A stretch of DNA of 64,000 nucleotides from Blattabacterium cuenoti (GTDB lineage: Bacteria; Bacteroidota; Bacteroidia; Flavobacteriales; Blattabacteriaceae): contig NZ_CP059198.1 of the NCBI RefSeq assembly GCF_014251715.1, positions 443,721 through 507,720 of the forward strand, written 5' to 3'. Below, in pieces: positions 41,675-50,695 of the stretch. Numbering within the stretch: position 1 is the first letter of the stretch; every line of letters starts with the position of its first letter. The translations under genes were made by a program, and so were the position numbers. The notes beneath the pieces were generated by a model. That model saw nothing but the letters and a program-made list of their open reading frames with translations. It did no database searches and was not told the DNA's origin.

Positions 41675-42844
41675 TTATGAAAAATTTTTTTGTTTATTTA
41701 TTTTATATAAAGCTCTTATTAACAAATCTATATCTTTTTTTTCATTAAAAATTCCAAAAGAAATCCTAATAGGCATCATTTTATTCAAAAGATATCTATT
41801 TGTGATAGATTTAATTACATGAGATTCTTTTTTTACGTCACTATGACAAGAACTACCTTTAGAAACAGAAACTCCCATTAAATCCAAATGAAAATATAAT
41901 AAATGATCTTTTTTTGTTGGATATAAAAAATTTAATATAGAAGGAATGCTTTTATCAATATCAGATGATAATCCATTAAAAATAATATTTGGAATTATTT
42001 TTTTTAATTCTGAAATACAATATAATTTTAAATTTTGTATTTTTTTTATATGTCGTAAAAAATTACAACAACATAATTGAAAAGCTTCAGAAAGACCTGC
42101 TATTCCATGTGTATTTTCCGTACCTGAACGAATTCCATATTCTTGTAATCCTCCAATTAAAAAAGGTTTTATTTTTTTTAAAATATTATTTCTGATAAAA
42201 ACAAATCCTATTCCTTTTGGTCCATAAAATTTATGTGCACTTGCAGTAGCAAAGTCTAAAGATAATTTTTCCATATTAATAGGAAAATTTCCAATAAATT
42301 GAATTGTATCTGAATGAAAATAAGTATTATATTTTTTACACAAAAAAATAACTTTCTCTATCTCCAATAAATTTCCAATTTCATTATTAGCATACATTAA
42401 ACTAACAAGTGTTTTTTTAGCATCATTTTTTTTTAATATTTCTTCCATATGATTTAGATTTAGCATTCCTTTTTCTTGAATTTTAATAAAGTTTACGCAT
42501 ACTTTATATTTATAAGATAAATACAAAACTGTTTGTAAAACAGAAGGATGTTCTAATTTAGATGTCAAAATATGTCTTACTCCTAAATCTGAAATAGAAG
42601 ATTTTAATACAAGATTATTTGCTTCAGTTCCTCCAGAAGTAAAAATGATCTCATCAGGAGAAGCTTTTATATTTTTAGCTACACGAATTCTAGATTCTTC
42701 TATGATAGAACGAGCTTCTCTTCCATAACTATGTTGAACAGAAGAAGGATTTCCAAATGAATATTTTAGAGTATTTATCATAACTTTTATTACCTCGTTT
42801 CTTACAGGAGTTGTAGCTGCATTGTCTAAATATGCACGTTCCAT
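41675..42844 (-). CDS. Cysteine desulfurase (NifS/IscS family)
   Basis: PLP enzyme releasing sulfur from cysteine for iron-sulfur clusters and tRNA thiolation. The 389-residue protein has YLDNAATTPV at the start, TSGGTEANNLVLK, the PLP-lysine motif SAHKFYGPKGIGF, and the persulfide loop GSSCHSD with the active cysteine near residue 330. These mark a class I (NifS/IscS) rather than SufS enzyme. No scaffold gene is adjacent. It is next to sdhC, whose partner SdhB needs three Fe-S clusters. Confidence 0.93.
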   Translation of the reverse strand: MERAYLDNAATTPVRNEVIKVMINTLKYSFGNPSSVQHSYGREARSIIEESRIRVAKNIKASPDEIIFTSGGTEANNLVLKSSISDLGVRHILTSKLEHPSVLQTVLYLSYKYKVCVNFIKIQEKGMLNLNHMEEILKKNDAKKTLVSLMYANNEIGNLLEIEKVIFLCKKYNTYFHSDTIQFIGNFPINMEKLSLDFATASAHKFYGPKGIGFVFIRNNILKKIKPFLIGGLQEYGIRSGTENTHGIAGLSEAFQLCCCNFLRHIKKIQNLKLYCISELKKIIPNIIFNGLSSDIDKSIPSILNFLYPTKKDHLLYFHLDLMGVSVSKGSSCHSDVKKESHVIKSITNRYLLNKMMPIRISFGIFNEKKDIDLLIRALYKINKQKNFS

Positions 42845-43065
42845 TAAAATTTTTATTTTTATTTATTAATATATATAATATATTAAAATTCTGTTTTTTA
42901 ATTTTTTTTAAAAAAAATATCATCTTTAATTTTGTATATTTATAAAATTCATTATTGAATTAGTTCAATTCTTTTCAAAAAAAATTTTTGTAATTCCTGT
43001 TAAAAATTTTATGTTTTATAAATGTTATAAACATCTCTATTTTATTTTTATTAAATTGATATAAT

Positions 43066-44637
43066 ATGAAAATAGATGTTGGATTTTCGATTTTAATGGG
43101 GTTTGTGGTTGGAATTGTTGCATGTTATTTTTTTGGAAAAAAAACCATATTAAAAAAATATATTCAGTTTTTAGAAAAAGCTAATTTTCAAGCAAAAAAA
43201 ATCATAAAAAATGCAGAAAAAGAAGGGGAATCTATTAAAAAAAATAAAATGATTCAAGCAAAAGAAAAATTTATAGAACTTAAATCTAAATATGAAAAAG
43301 ATGTTCATATTAGAGAAAGGAAGATAATGGATATAGAAAATAGGACAAAAGAAAAAAAAAATAGATTATCTAAAGAAATAGAAATATACTTTAAAAGAAA
43401 CAATCGTTTAGAAGAAAAAATACATGATTATGAAAATAAATACAAGTTTCTTCAAAAAAAACAAGAAGAATTTAAAAATATGCATATTAAACAAGTAGAA
43501 TTACTTGAAAAAATATCTAATTTTTCTTCTGAAGAAGCTAAAAATAAATTGATTGAACTTTTAAAAGGGGAAGCAAAAGTAAAAGCACAATCTCATATAC
43601 AAAATATTATAGAAGAATCACAATTAACAGCAAAAATGGAAGCAAAAAAAATTGTAATTCAAGCTATTCAAAGAATTGGAACAGAAGAATCGGTTGAAAA
43701 TGCTGTATCTGTTTTTAATATAGAATCAGATGATGTAAAAGGTCGTATCATTGGAAGAGAAGGAAGAAATATAAGAGCTCTAGAAAAAGCAACAGGAGTA
43801 GAAATAATTGTAGATGATACTCCGGAAGCCATTCTTTTATCTTGTTTTAATCCTATACGAAGAGAAGTAGCTAGACTATCTCTTCATAAGTTAGTAATAG
43901 ATGGACGGATACACCCAGCAAGAATTGAAGAAATAGTAGCAAAAACTGAAAAAAAAATTGAAGAAGAAATACTAGAAATAGGAAAAAAAAATATAATAGA
44001 TTTAGGTATTCATGGAATACATACAGAATTAATTCGAATGATAGGAAGAATGAAATATCGTTCTTCTTATGGACAAAATCTTTTACAACATTCTCGTGAA
44101 GTAGCACATTTAGCAGGAATATTAGCTTCTGAATTAGGATTGAATGCTAAATTAGCAAAACGTGCAGGATTACTGCATGATATAGGAAAAATTCCTGAAA
44201 TAGAATCGGATCTTCCTCATGCTATTTTAGGAATGCAGTGGGCAGAAAAATATGGAGAAAATACGGAAGTTTGTAATGCAATAGGATCACATCATGATGA
44301 AATAGAAATGAAAGTATTGATATCTCCCATAGTGCAAGTTTCAGATTCTATTAGTGGAGCTCGTCCTGGAGTTAGAAGAAATTCTTTTGAATCCTATTCC
44401 AAAAGATTAAAAAATTTGGAAAAGATAGCTTTCAGTTTTTATGGAGTTAATAAAGCTTTTGCTATACAAGCAGGAAGAGAGTTACGCGTTTTGGTAGAAA
44501 GTAATAAAATTGATGATAAAAAAGCTTTTCAATTATCTTGTGATATAACAGAAAAAATAAAAAATGAGATGACTTATCCAGGTCAAATAAAAGTTACTGT
44601 AATTAGAGAAACTAGGGCAGTACAAATAGCTAGATAA
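43066..44637 (+). CDS. rny: Ribonuclease Y
   Basis: Membrane-anchored endoribonuclease that starts mRNA decay in bacteria lacking RNase E. The 523 residues show an N-terminal membrane helix (about 7-25), a long lysine/glutamate coiled coil (about 35-190), a KH domain ([20 protein letters not shown]), and an HD phosphohydrolase domain with [10 protein letters not shown] and LLHDIGK, the metal-binding HD pair. It probably heads the rny-DHS-lpdA transcript. The 221-base spacer upstream shared with the cysteine desulfurase gene is AT-rich and holds no convincing paired promoter. Confidence 0.97.
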   Translation: MKIDVGFSILMGFVVGIVACYFFGKKTILKKYIQFLEKANFQAKKIIKNAEKEGESIKKNKMIQAKEKFIELKSKYEKDVHIRERKIMDIENRTKEKKNRLSKEIEIYFKRNNRLEEKIHDYENKYKFLQKKQEEFKNMHIKQVELLEKISNFSSEEAKNKLIELLKGEAKVKAQSHIQNIIEESQLTAKMEAKKIVIQAIQRIGTEESVENAVSVFNIESDDVKGRIIGREGRNIRALEKATGVEIIVDDTPEAILLSCFNPIRREVARLSLHKLVIDGRIHPARIEEIVAKTEKKIEEEILEIGKKNIIDLGIHGIHTELIRMIGRMKYRSSYGQNLLQHSREVAHLAGILASELGLNAKLAKRAGLLHDIGKIPEIESDLPHAILGMQWAEKYGENTEVCNAIGSHHDEIEMKVLISPIVQVSDSISGARPGVRRNSFESYSKRLKNLEKIAFSFYGVNKAFAIQAGRELRVLVESNKIDDKKAFQLSCDITEKIKNEMTYPGQIKVTVIRETRAVQIAR

Positions 44638-44653
44638 AATAAAAATAAAAATT

Positions 44654-45628
44654 ATGAAAGACTTTTCCATTACTTCTTTTATTGAAAAATACTTTCTTCA
44701 TTTTAATGCTTTAACTTTATTAGAAGCTGCTAAAGCATATAAATATCATATTCAAAATAATGGAAAAATGATGATTACACTAGCTGGTGCAATGAGTACG
44801 GCTGAATTAGGTAAAATATTAGCTGAAATGATCAGAAAAGATAAAGTTCACATTATTTCTTGTACAGGAGCTAATTTAGAAGAAGATATATTAAATTTGA
44901 TAGCTCATTCTCATTATAGAAAAATACCTAATTACAGAGATTTAACTCCTGAAGAGGAAAAAAACTTTTTAAAAAAAGGATATTATAGAGTAACAGATAC
45001 TTGTATCCCAGAAGAACAAGCTTTTAAAAAATTACAAAAATATATTTTTAAAATGTGGAAAAAAGCTCAAAAAAAATCAAAACGTTATTTTCCTCATGAA
45101 TACATTTATCAATTATTATTAGAAAATATTTTAGAACCCTATTATAATATTGATTCAAAAGATAGTTGGGTATTAGCTGCAGCAAAAAAAAATATACCTA
45201 TGATCGTACCAGGATGGGAAGATAGTACTATGGGAAATATTTTTGCTTCATTTTGTATAAAAAAACTATTTCAACCTTTTCTTGTAAAAAATGGAATAGA
45301 ATATATGATGCATTTAGCTAAATGGTACCAAAAAGAATCCGTTAAACATAAAATTGGTTTTTTTCAAATAGGAGGAGGCATTTCCGGTGATTTTCCTATT
45401 TGTGTAGTACCAATGCTATCACAAGATGTAGGATTACATCCTACTCCATTTTGGGCTTATTTTTGTCAAATTTCTGATTCAACTACTAGTTATGGATCTT
45501 ATTCAGGAGCTATTCCAAATGAAAAAATTACTTGGGGAAAACTTGATAAAGATACTCCAAAATTTATGATTGAATCAGATGCTACTATAGTAGCTCCACT
45601 TATTTTTGCATATATATTAAATATGTAA
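44654..45628 (+). CDS. Deoxyhypusine synthase family protein (bacterial)
   Basis: A 324-residue member of the deoxyhypusine synthase family, NAD-dependent aminobutyl transferases that use spermidine. Conserved parts are TLAGAMSTAELGK, ISCTGANLEEDI, the central VPGWEDSTMGN, GGGISGD, and the end GSYSGAIPNEKITWGKL, where K296 corresponds to the active lysine of the eukaryotic enzyme. Bacteria have no eIF5A, so deoxyhypusination is unlikely; bacterial members have been linked to polyamine chemistry such as homospermidine formation. The true substrate here is unknown. It is between rny (16 bases) and lpdA (23 bases). Confidence 0.85.
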   Translation: MKDFSITSFIEKYFLHFNALTLLEAAKAYKYHIQNNGKMMITLAGAMSTAELGKILAEMIRKDKVHIISCTGANLEEDILNLIAHSHYRKIPNYRDLTPEEEKNFLKKGYYRVTDTCIPEEQAFKKLQKYIFKMWKKAQKKSKRYFPHEYIYQLLLENILEPYYNIDSKDSWVLAAAKKNIPMIVPGWEDSTMGNIFASFCIKKLFQPFLVKNGIEYMMHLAKWYQKESVKHKIGFFQIGGGISGDFPICVVPMLSQDVGLHPTPFWAYFCQISDSTTSYGSYSGAIPNEKITWGKLDKDTPKFMIESDATIVAPLIFAYILNM

Positions 45629-45651
45629 CTTTATTTAAAATATCATTTTTA

Positions 45652-47070
45652 ATGAGTAAATATGATCTTGTTGTAATTGGATCTGGGCCAGGAGGGTATA
45701 TTTCTGCTATTAGAGCAAGCCAATTAGGCCTACGTACTGCAATTATAGAAAAATATAAAAATTTAGGCGGAACATGTTTAAATGTAGGGTGCATTCCTTC
45801 TAAATCTCTTTTAGATTCTTCTAAATATTTTTCATTAGGAAAAAATAACTATTCTTTACATGGAATTTTTTTCGAAAAATTATCATTTGATTTTCAAAAA
45901 ATGATAAATAGAAAAAACGGAATAGTTAAAAATATTAATAGTGGAATAAAATATTTAATGAATAAAAATAAAATTGATTTATATCAAGGAGTAGCTTCAT
46001 TCAAAACAAAAAATATACTTTCTATAAAAGAAATAAAATCATTTAAAAAAAAACAAGAAATACAATTTAAATTTTGTATTATATCTACAGGATCTAAACC
46101 TTCATGTTTCCCCTATTTCAATTTTGATATAAAAAATAAAATAATTTCCTCAACAGAGGCTCTTAATTTAAATGAAATTCCTAATAAATTAATAATAATT
46201 GGAGGAGGAATAATTGGATTGGAGTTAGGTTCTATTTTTAATAGACTAGGAAGTAAAGTAACTATCATAGAAATTATGGATAGAATTATATCAAATATGG
46301 ATAATTCTTTAAGTCAAGAAATTAGAAAAATATTGGAAAAATCTTCCATTAAAATAGAAACTTCTTTATCCATTACTAATATTATTCAAGAAAATAATGA
46401 AGAAATATCAGTATTTGTAAAATATCATAATGGGGAAAAAATGAAATTTATAGGAAATTATTGTCTATTTTCAATAGGAAGAACCCCATATACAAAACAT
46501 TTAGGATTAGAAAATATTGGAATAAAAATAAATAAAAAAGGATTTATACTCGTAAATGATTCTTTACAAAGTAATATTAGTAATATATATGCAGTTGGAG
46601 ATGTTATAGGTGGAAAAATGTTGGCACATAAAGCTGAAGAAGAAGGATTATACGCAGTGGAACACATGGTAGGACAAAAACCAAATAAATTAAATTATGA
46701 TTTAATTCCATCAGTCATTTATACTTATCCTGAAGTAGCAAGTATTGGCCGTACAGAAGATGAAATAAAAAAAGATAAAATAGAATATAATGTTGGAACT
46801 TTTCCTATGAAAATATTAGGTAAAGCTCGTACAAGTGGATGTACTGATGGTTTTTTGAAAATCATTTCACAAAAAAAAACAGATGAAATATTAGGAGTTC
46901 ATATCATTGGAGAACATGCTGCAGACATGATTATGGAAGCGGCTATAGCCATGGAATTTAGATCCTCTTCAGAGGATCTATATAGGATATGTCATCCTCA
47001 TCCTAGTTTTAGCGAAGCTTTTAAAGAAGCCGCTTTACTAAGTTTTGAAAATCGTGCTATACATATGTAA
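45652..47070 (+). CDS. lpdA: Dihydrolipoyl dehydrogenase (E3)
   Basis: FAD enzyme that reoxidises the dihydrolipoyl groups of 2-oxoacid dehydrogenases and of the glycine cleavage H protein (GcvT is in this window). The 472 residues have the FAD fold VVIGSGPGGY, the redox disulfide GGTCLNVGCIPSK (C42 and C47), the NAD fold IIGGGIIGLELG, YAVGDVIGGKMLAHKA, and the C-terminal active-site HPHPSFSEAF. A short perfect palindrome lies in the codons for FRSSSEDL. Confidence 0.97.
   Translation: MSKYDLVVIGSGPGGYISAIRASQLGLRTAIIEKYKNLGGTCLNVGCIPSKSLLDSSKYFSLGKNNYSLHGIFFEKLSFDFQKMINRKNGIVKNINSGIKYLMNKNKIDLYQGVASFKTKNILSIKEIKSFKKKQEIQFKFCIISTGSKPSCFPYFNFDIKNKIISSTEALNLNEIPNKLIIIGGGIIGLELGSIFNRLGSKVTIIEIMDRIISNMDNSLSQEIRKILEKSSIKIETSLSITNIIQENNEEISVFVKYHNGEKMKFIGNYCLFSIGRTPYTKHLGLENIGIKINKKGFILVNDSLQSNISNIYAVGDVIGGKMLAHKAEEEGLYAVEHMVGQKPNKLNYDLIPSVIYTYPEVASIGRTEDEIKKDKIEYNVGTFPMKILGKARTSGCTDGFLKIISQKKTDEILGVHIIGEHAADMIMEAAIAMEFRSSSEDLYRICHPHPSFSEAFKEAALLSFENRAIHM
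46959..46980. repeat. 10-bp-arm near-perfect palindrome in lpdA
   Basis: TAGATCCTCT and AGAGGATCTA are separated by only two bases. The encoded residues (FRSSSEDL) are close to the normal family sequence, so selection on protein may explain it, but arms with this much G/C are rare in this base context. Confidence 0.7.
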
Positions 47071-47128
47071 TTGATTTTTATAAAAAGAGATTTTAAAAAA
47101 AATTCATTTAAAAAAATAAAAATATATT

Positions 47129-47443
47129 TCATTTAGGTTCATGTAATAAAAATTTTTTTTTTAAAAGTTTTTCTTTAGTTTCTATTTTATCCAAAACACA
47201 ACAATGAACAGGACATACAGTCATACATTGTGGTTGATCGTAAAATCCAATACATTCTGTACATTTTTCTGAAATTATAAAATAAATATCCTTTCTTTTT
47301 GGTTTATAAAATATGGGTTTATATGGTTTAGAAGTCCCATCTGATATACTCCATTTTTTCCCACCTTCATAAATTGCTTTATTAGGACATTCTGGTTCAC
47401 AAGCTCCACAGTTAATACATTCTTCTGTAATTTTTATGGACAT
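47129..47443 (-). CDS. 4Fe-4S dicluster ferredoxin
   Basis: Small soluble electron carrier of 104 residues with two cluster motifs: [12 protein letters not shown] at residues 10-21, and the expanded second motif [22 protein letters not shown]. The insertion between the second-motif cysteines is the YfhL/Alvin-type pattern. ATG at 47441-47443 points away from the acyl-CoA reductase gene and lies within 25 bases of it, a pairing seen in other Flavobacteriia. Its electron partners are not known. Confidence 0.92.
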   Translation of the reverse strand: MSIKITEECINCGACEPECPNKAIYEGGKKWSISDGTSKPYKPIFYKPKRKDIYFIISEKCTECIGFYDQPQCMTVCPVHCCVLDKIETKEKLLKKKFLLHEPK

Positions 47444-47465
47444 TGTATTTGAAAATTTTAAAATA

Positions 47466-48512
47466 ATGATAAAAACTTTTAATGAATTAGGATCTTTTTT
47501 AAGGGAATTTAAAAAATTTTATGCAAACGATAAATATATTTCTAAAAATTTTAAAATTTTTTTTACTCCTTTTAAAAAAGAATTGAAAAAAATAACTATA
47601 AAAAATAGTTGGTTTAGAATAGAAGATTTATTAATAACTATTGATCATTGGGGAATGATTCTTAAAAAAGAAAAACTAGAAAATTGGATTAATAAATACT
47701 CTTTAAATGAAAAAAAAAATAATTTAAAAAAAGTTCTCGTTATTATGCCTGGGAATATCCCCATGGTAGGGTTTCATGATTTTTTATGTGTTCTTTTTTC
47801 AGGACATAATATAATCATTAAATTATCTCAAGAAGATAATTTATTAATTCCTTTTTTATGCAAAATAATAATATTTAAAAAACCTATATTGAAATATAGA
47901 ATAAAATTTACAAAAAATATTTTTTATGAAAGATTTGATTATGTCATAGCTAGTGGAAACAATAATACGGCTCGTTATTTTGAATTTTTTTTTAGAAAAA
48001 ATCCTATTTTAATTAGAAAAAGAAGAATATCCATCGCAGTTTTACAAAATAATGAAAAAGAAAAAGAATTAATTAATCTAATAAAAGATATACTAACTTA
48101 TTCTGGAAGAGGATGTAGAAATGTAGGAAAAATATTTATTCCTTATGATTATAATATTCATTTTATTTTAAAAAAATCATTTGTATCTGAATATATAACA
48201 AAGAACTATAAATATAAAGATAATTATAAATATAATCTATCTATTTATACCATGAATAAAATTCCTATTATAAAAAATAATTTCCTAATTTTAAAAGAAG
48301 AAAAAAATTATTATAGTCCAATATCTGTAGTTTATTATGAATTTTATAAAGATTTAAATAAATTAAGAGAAATAATTAAAAAAAATAATCAATATATACA
48401 ATGTATTGTATCTAATAATTTTTTACAAAAAGAAATTAATTTTGGCAAAACACAATATCCAAAATTAGAAGATTTTTCAGATGGAATTGATACAATTAAA
48501 TTTTTAAATTAA
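47466..48512 (+). CDS. Acyl-CoA reductase (LuxC family)
   Basis: Member of the LuxC-type acyl-CoA reductase family, related to aldehyde dehydrogenases. Visible features are [18 protein letters not shown] (substrate/NADP region), [13 protein letters not shown], and the catalytic-cysteine segment [15 protein letters not shown] use ATG 47466 ([12 protein letters not shown]); an earlier ATG at 47436 overlaps the start codon region of the divergent ferredoxin gene and is less likely. From that start it has 348 residues. Substrate and pathway are unknown; in flavobacteria it is commonly found between this ferredoxin and serC. Here the next gene is ribD, convergent, nine bases away. Confidence 0.83.
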   Translation: MIKTFNELGSFLREFKKFYANDKYISKNFKIFFTPFKKELKKITIKNSWFRIEDLLITIDHWGMILKKEKLENWINKYSLNEKKNNLKKVLVIMPGNIPMVGFHDFLCVLFSGHNIIIKLSQEDNLLIPFLCKIIIFKKPILKYRIKFTKNIFYERFDYVIASGNNNTARYFEFFFRKNPILIRKRRISIAVLQNNEKEKELINLIKDILTYSGRGCRNVGKIFIPYDYNIHFILKKSFVSEYITKNYKYKDNYKYNLSIYTMNKIPIIKNNFLILKEEKNYYSPISVVYYEFYKDLNKLREIIKKNNQYIQCIVSNNFLQKEINFGKTQYPKLEDFSDGIDTIKFLN

Positions 48513-48521
48513 AAATTTAGT

Positions 48522-49556
48522 TTAAATTTCATGAAATTTTATAACTAATTGATCTTGATTATCAAGATATATTTTTTTAAATATTTTTCCTTTTATTTTA
48601 GGAGCTATAAGACCATTTTTTAATATTTTTTTACATATAAAAATTCTACATTCATCCCAAATATTTTTTTTTATAAAACTTTCCAAGGTTTTTTTTCCAC
48701 CTTCCACAATTAGTGACAATATTTTTTTTTTATACAAATGATTTAAAATATGATTGATTATTTTTTTATCAAAAGAAATTTGAACATATTCTGTATTTTT
48801 TTTATTTTCTTTTTTTTTTTCTGTAAAAACAATAGTACGTTGAGTCCCATCTAAAATAAAAAAAGAAGTAGATATGTTTAATTTTTTATCAATAAAAATT
48901 CTAATAGGATTGTATCCAAACCATTCTCTAACATTTAATTTAGGATTGTCATTTAATACAGTTTTTTTACCTACTAGAATGCTGTCTTCTTCAGATCTCC
49001 ATTTATGATTTAATTGTTTTGCATATATTCCACTAATACAAGTGTTTTTTTTACCTTTAAAAGTTATAAAACCATCATAACTTTGAGCCCATTTTAAAAT
49101 AATATAAGGACGATTTTTTTCATAAAAAGTAAAAAAACGTTTATTTAAAATACGACATTGATTTTTTAAAACATTTTCTATAACTTCTATTCCAGATTCT
49201 CTTAATTTTTTGATTCCTAATCCTTTAATTTTATTAAAAGGATCTTTAATTCCTATGATTACTCTTGGAATATGTTTTTTAATTATTAAGTCAACACAAG
49301 GTGGGGTTTTTCCAAAATGAACACATGGTTCTAATGTTACATAAAGAGTGGAATCAAGGAATAAATTTTCATTTTTAATTCTATTAATAGCTTTTACTTC
49401 TGCATGATCCATTCCATTTTTATAATGCCATCCTTCTGAAAGAACTAAACCATTTCTCTCTATAACACAACCAACCATTGGGTTAGGAGAAGTTAATCCT
49501 AATCCATTTTTTGCTAATTGTATAGCTCTTTTCATAAAAATTTCTTTATATATCAT
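48522..49556 (-). CDS. ribD: Bifunctional riboflavin biosynthesis deaminase/reductase
   Basis: Carries out the second and third steps of riboflavin synthesis: zinc-dependent deamination and NADPH reduction of the pyrimidine. The 344-residue protein (from ATG 49554-49556, overlapping the aroE stop as ATGA) has the zinc site HAEVKAI and TLEPCVHFGKTPPC, then the reductase domain beginning KWAQSYDGFITF and including VEGGKKTLESF. Both domains are present and in order. The open frame extends seven codons further but the overlapping ATGA start fits better. Confidence 0.94.
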   Translation of the reverse strand: MIYKEIFMKRAIQLAKNGLGLTSPNPMVGCVIERNGLVLSEGWHYKNGMDHAEVKAINRIKNENLFLDSTLYVTLEPCVHFGKTPPCVDLIIKKHIPRVIIGIKDPFNKIKGLGIKKLRESGIEVIENVLKNQCRILNKRFFTFYEKNRPYIILKWAQSYDGFITFKGKKNTCISGIYAKQLNHKWRSEEDSILVGKKTVLNDNPKLNVREWFGYNPIRIFIDKKLNISTSFFILDGTQRTIVFTEKKKENKKNTEYVQISFDKKIINHILNHLYKKKILSLIVEGGKKTLESFIKKNIWDECRIFICKKILKNGLIAPKIKGKIFKKIYLDNQDQLVIKFHEI

Positions 49557-50326
49557 TTTGAATTCCATATTTTCCAAGATTCTTCTGCTTGAATATGCAA
49601 CATTTCTAATCCATTCTTAATGATAGCTCCTTTTTCTTCCGCTTTTTTTAAAAATAAGGTTTTATTTGGATTATAAACTAAATCATAAAAATAATGTTCA
49701 GAAGAAATATATTGATAAGGTAAAGGAGGATAAGAATTTATATTGGGAAATGTTCCTAAGGGAGTGCAATTGATAATAATTTTGTATTGTTTTAACAAAT
49801 TTTTGTCTATATCATCATAAGATAAAAAATTTTTATTTTTTTTTCTAGAAATATGTATATAGGATATTTGTAATTTTTTTAAAACAAATGAAACCGTTTT
49901 AGAAACTCCACCAGTCCCCAAAATTAATGCTTTTAAGTTTTTTTTTTCTAAAAATGAATTCATATTCTTTTTAAAAGAAAATTCAAACCCTGAAACATCT
50001 GTGTTATAACCTATTATAGATTTATTTTTTATTTTTATAACATTTACAGATCCTATGTATTCTGCTTTAGGCATAATTTTAGTTAAAAAAGGAATAATAC
50101 TTGTTTTATAAGGGATGGTAACATTACATCCTTTTAAACATGGATTTTGTAATATTAATAATACATTTTCTATATTTGGAATATCAAAGTTTTTATAATC
50201 TGTATGAATAATGGATTCTTTTTTAAATTTTTTTAAAAAAAAATCTCTTGAAAAAGAATGACTAATTCCTTTTCCAATTAATCCAAAAATAAATTTATAG
50301 TTTTTATTTTTTTTTCTCATAAACAT
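49553..50326 (-). CDS. aroE: Shikimate dehydrogenase
   Basis: NADPH-dependent reduction of 3-dehydroshikimate to shikimate. The 257 residues have the shikimate site SHSFSRDFF near the N-terminus, GCNVTIPYKTSI with the catalytic lysine, GYNTDVSGFE, the NADP loop LGTGGVSKTV, and NCTPLGTFP. Together with aroC it indicates a working shikimate pathway. It lies four bases after rpsU and is coupled to ribD. Confidence 0.95.
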   Translation of the reverse strand: MFMRKKNKNYKFIFGLIGKGISHSFSRDFFLKKFKKESIIHTDYKNFDIPNIENVLLILQNPCLKGCNVTIPYKTSIIPFLTKIMPKAEYIGSVNVIKIKNKSIIGYNTDVSGFEFSFKKNMNSFLEKKNLKALILGTGGVSKTVSFVLKKLQISYIHISRKKNKNFLSYDDIDKNLLKQYKIIINCTPLGTFPNINSYPPLPYQYISSEHYFYDLVYNPNKTLFLKKAEEKGAIIKNGLEMLHIQAEESWKIWNSK

Positions 50327-50330
50327 AAAA

Positions 50331-50528
50331 CTATTCTTCTTTTTTTAATTTTATACGTTCTCTATACTTTGCTTTTAATATTTTATTCCTCCTTCCTTCA
50401 GAAGGTTTTATGTATTGTTGTTTTTCTCTAAACTCTTTTAAAATTCTAGTTTTATCAAATTTTTTTTTACATTTTTTTAAAGCTTTATCAATGGATTCTC
50501 CTTCTCTAACTGTAGTAATTAAAATCAT
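50331..50528 (-). CDS. rpsU: 30S ribosomal protein S21
   Basis: Small basic 65-residue protein of the 30S platform. VREGESIDKALKKCKKKFDKTRILKEFREKQ is split over the conserved start (VREGESIDKALKKCK) and the helical middle, and the end is lysine/arginine rich. First gene of the rpsU-aroE-ribD run, which begins 38 bases beyond tRNA-Val(GAC). Confidence 0.95.
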   Translation of the reverse strand: MILITTVREGESIDKALKKCKKKFDKTRILKEFREKQQYIKPSEGRRNKILKAKYRERIKLKKEE

Positions 50529-50565
50529 AAAAAAATTAATAGTTTTTAAAATAATTCATTTTTTG

Positions 50566-50640
50566 TGGACACTATCGGATTTGAACCGACGACCTCTACC
50601 CTGTCAAAGTAGCGCTCTAAACCAGCTGAGCTAAATGTCC
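50566..50640 (-). tRNA. tRNA-Val(GAC)
   Basis: Minus-strand cloverleaf: acceptor GGACATT/AGTGTCC, D stem GCTC/GAGC, anticodon stem CTACT/GGTAG with loop TTGACAG (anticodon GAC), T arm GTCGG-TTCAAAT-CCGAT, discriminator A. A shift of the loop would be needed to read GUC (Asp); the five-pair stem places GAC at 34-36, so Val is preferred. Not encoding CCA. Confidence 0.88.
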
Positions 50641-50695
50641 TTTTAAATCAACAAAATTAAGTATTTTTTAAAAAATATAAAAGATCATAATTTAT

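Noticed and set aside
42927-42934. TAATTTTG box upstream of rny
   Set aside because: Fits TAnnTTTG but is about 130 bases from the gene and has no -33 partner; too weak in such AT-rich DNA.
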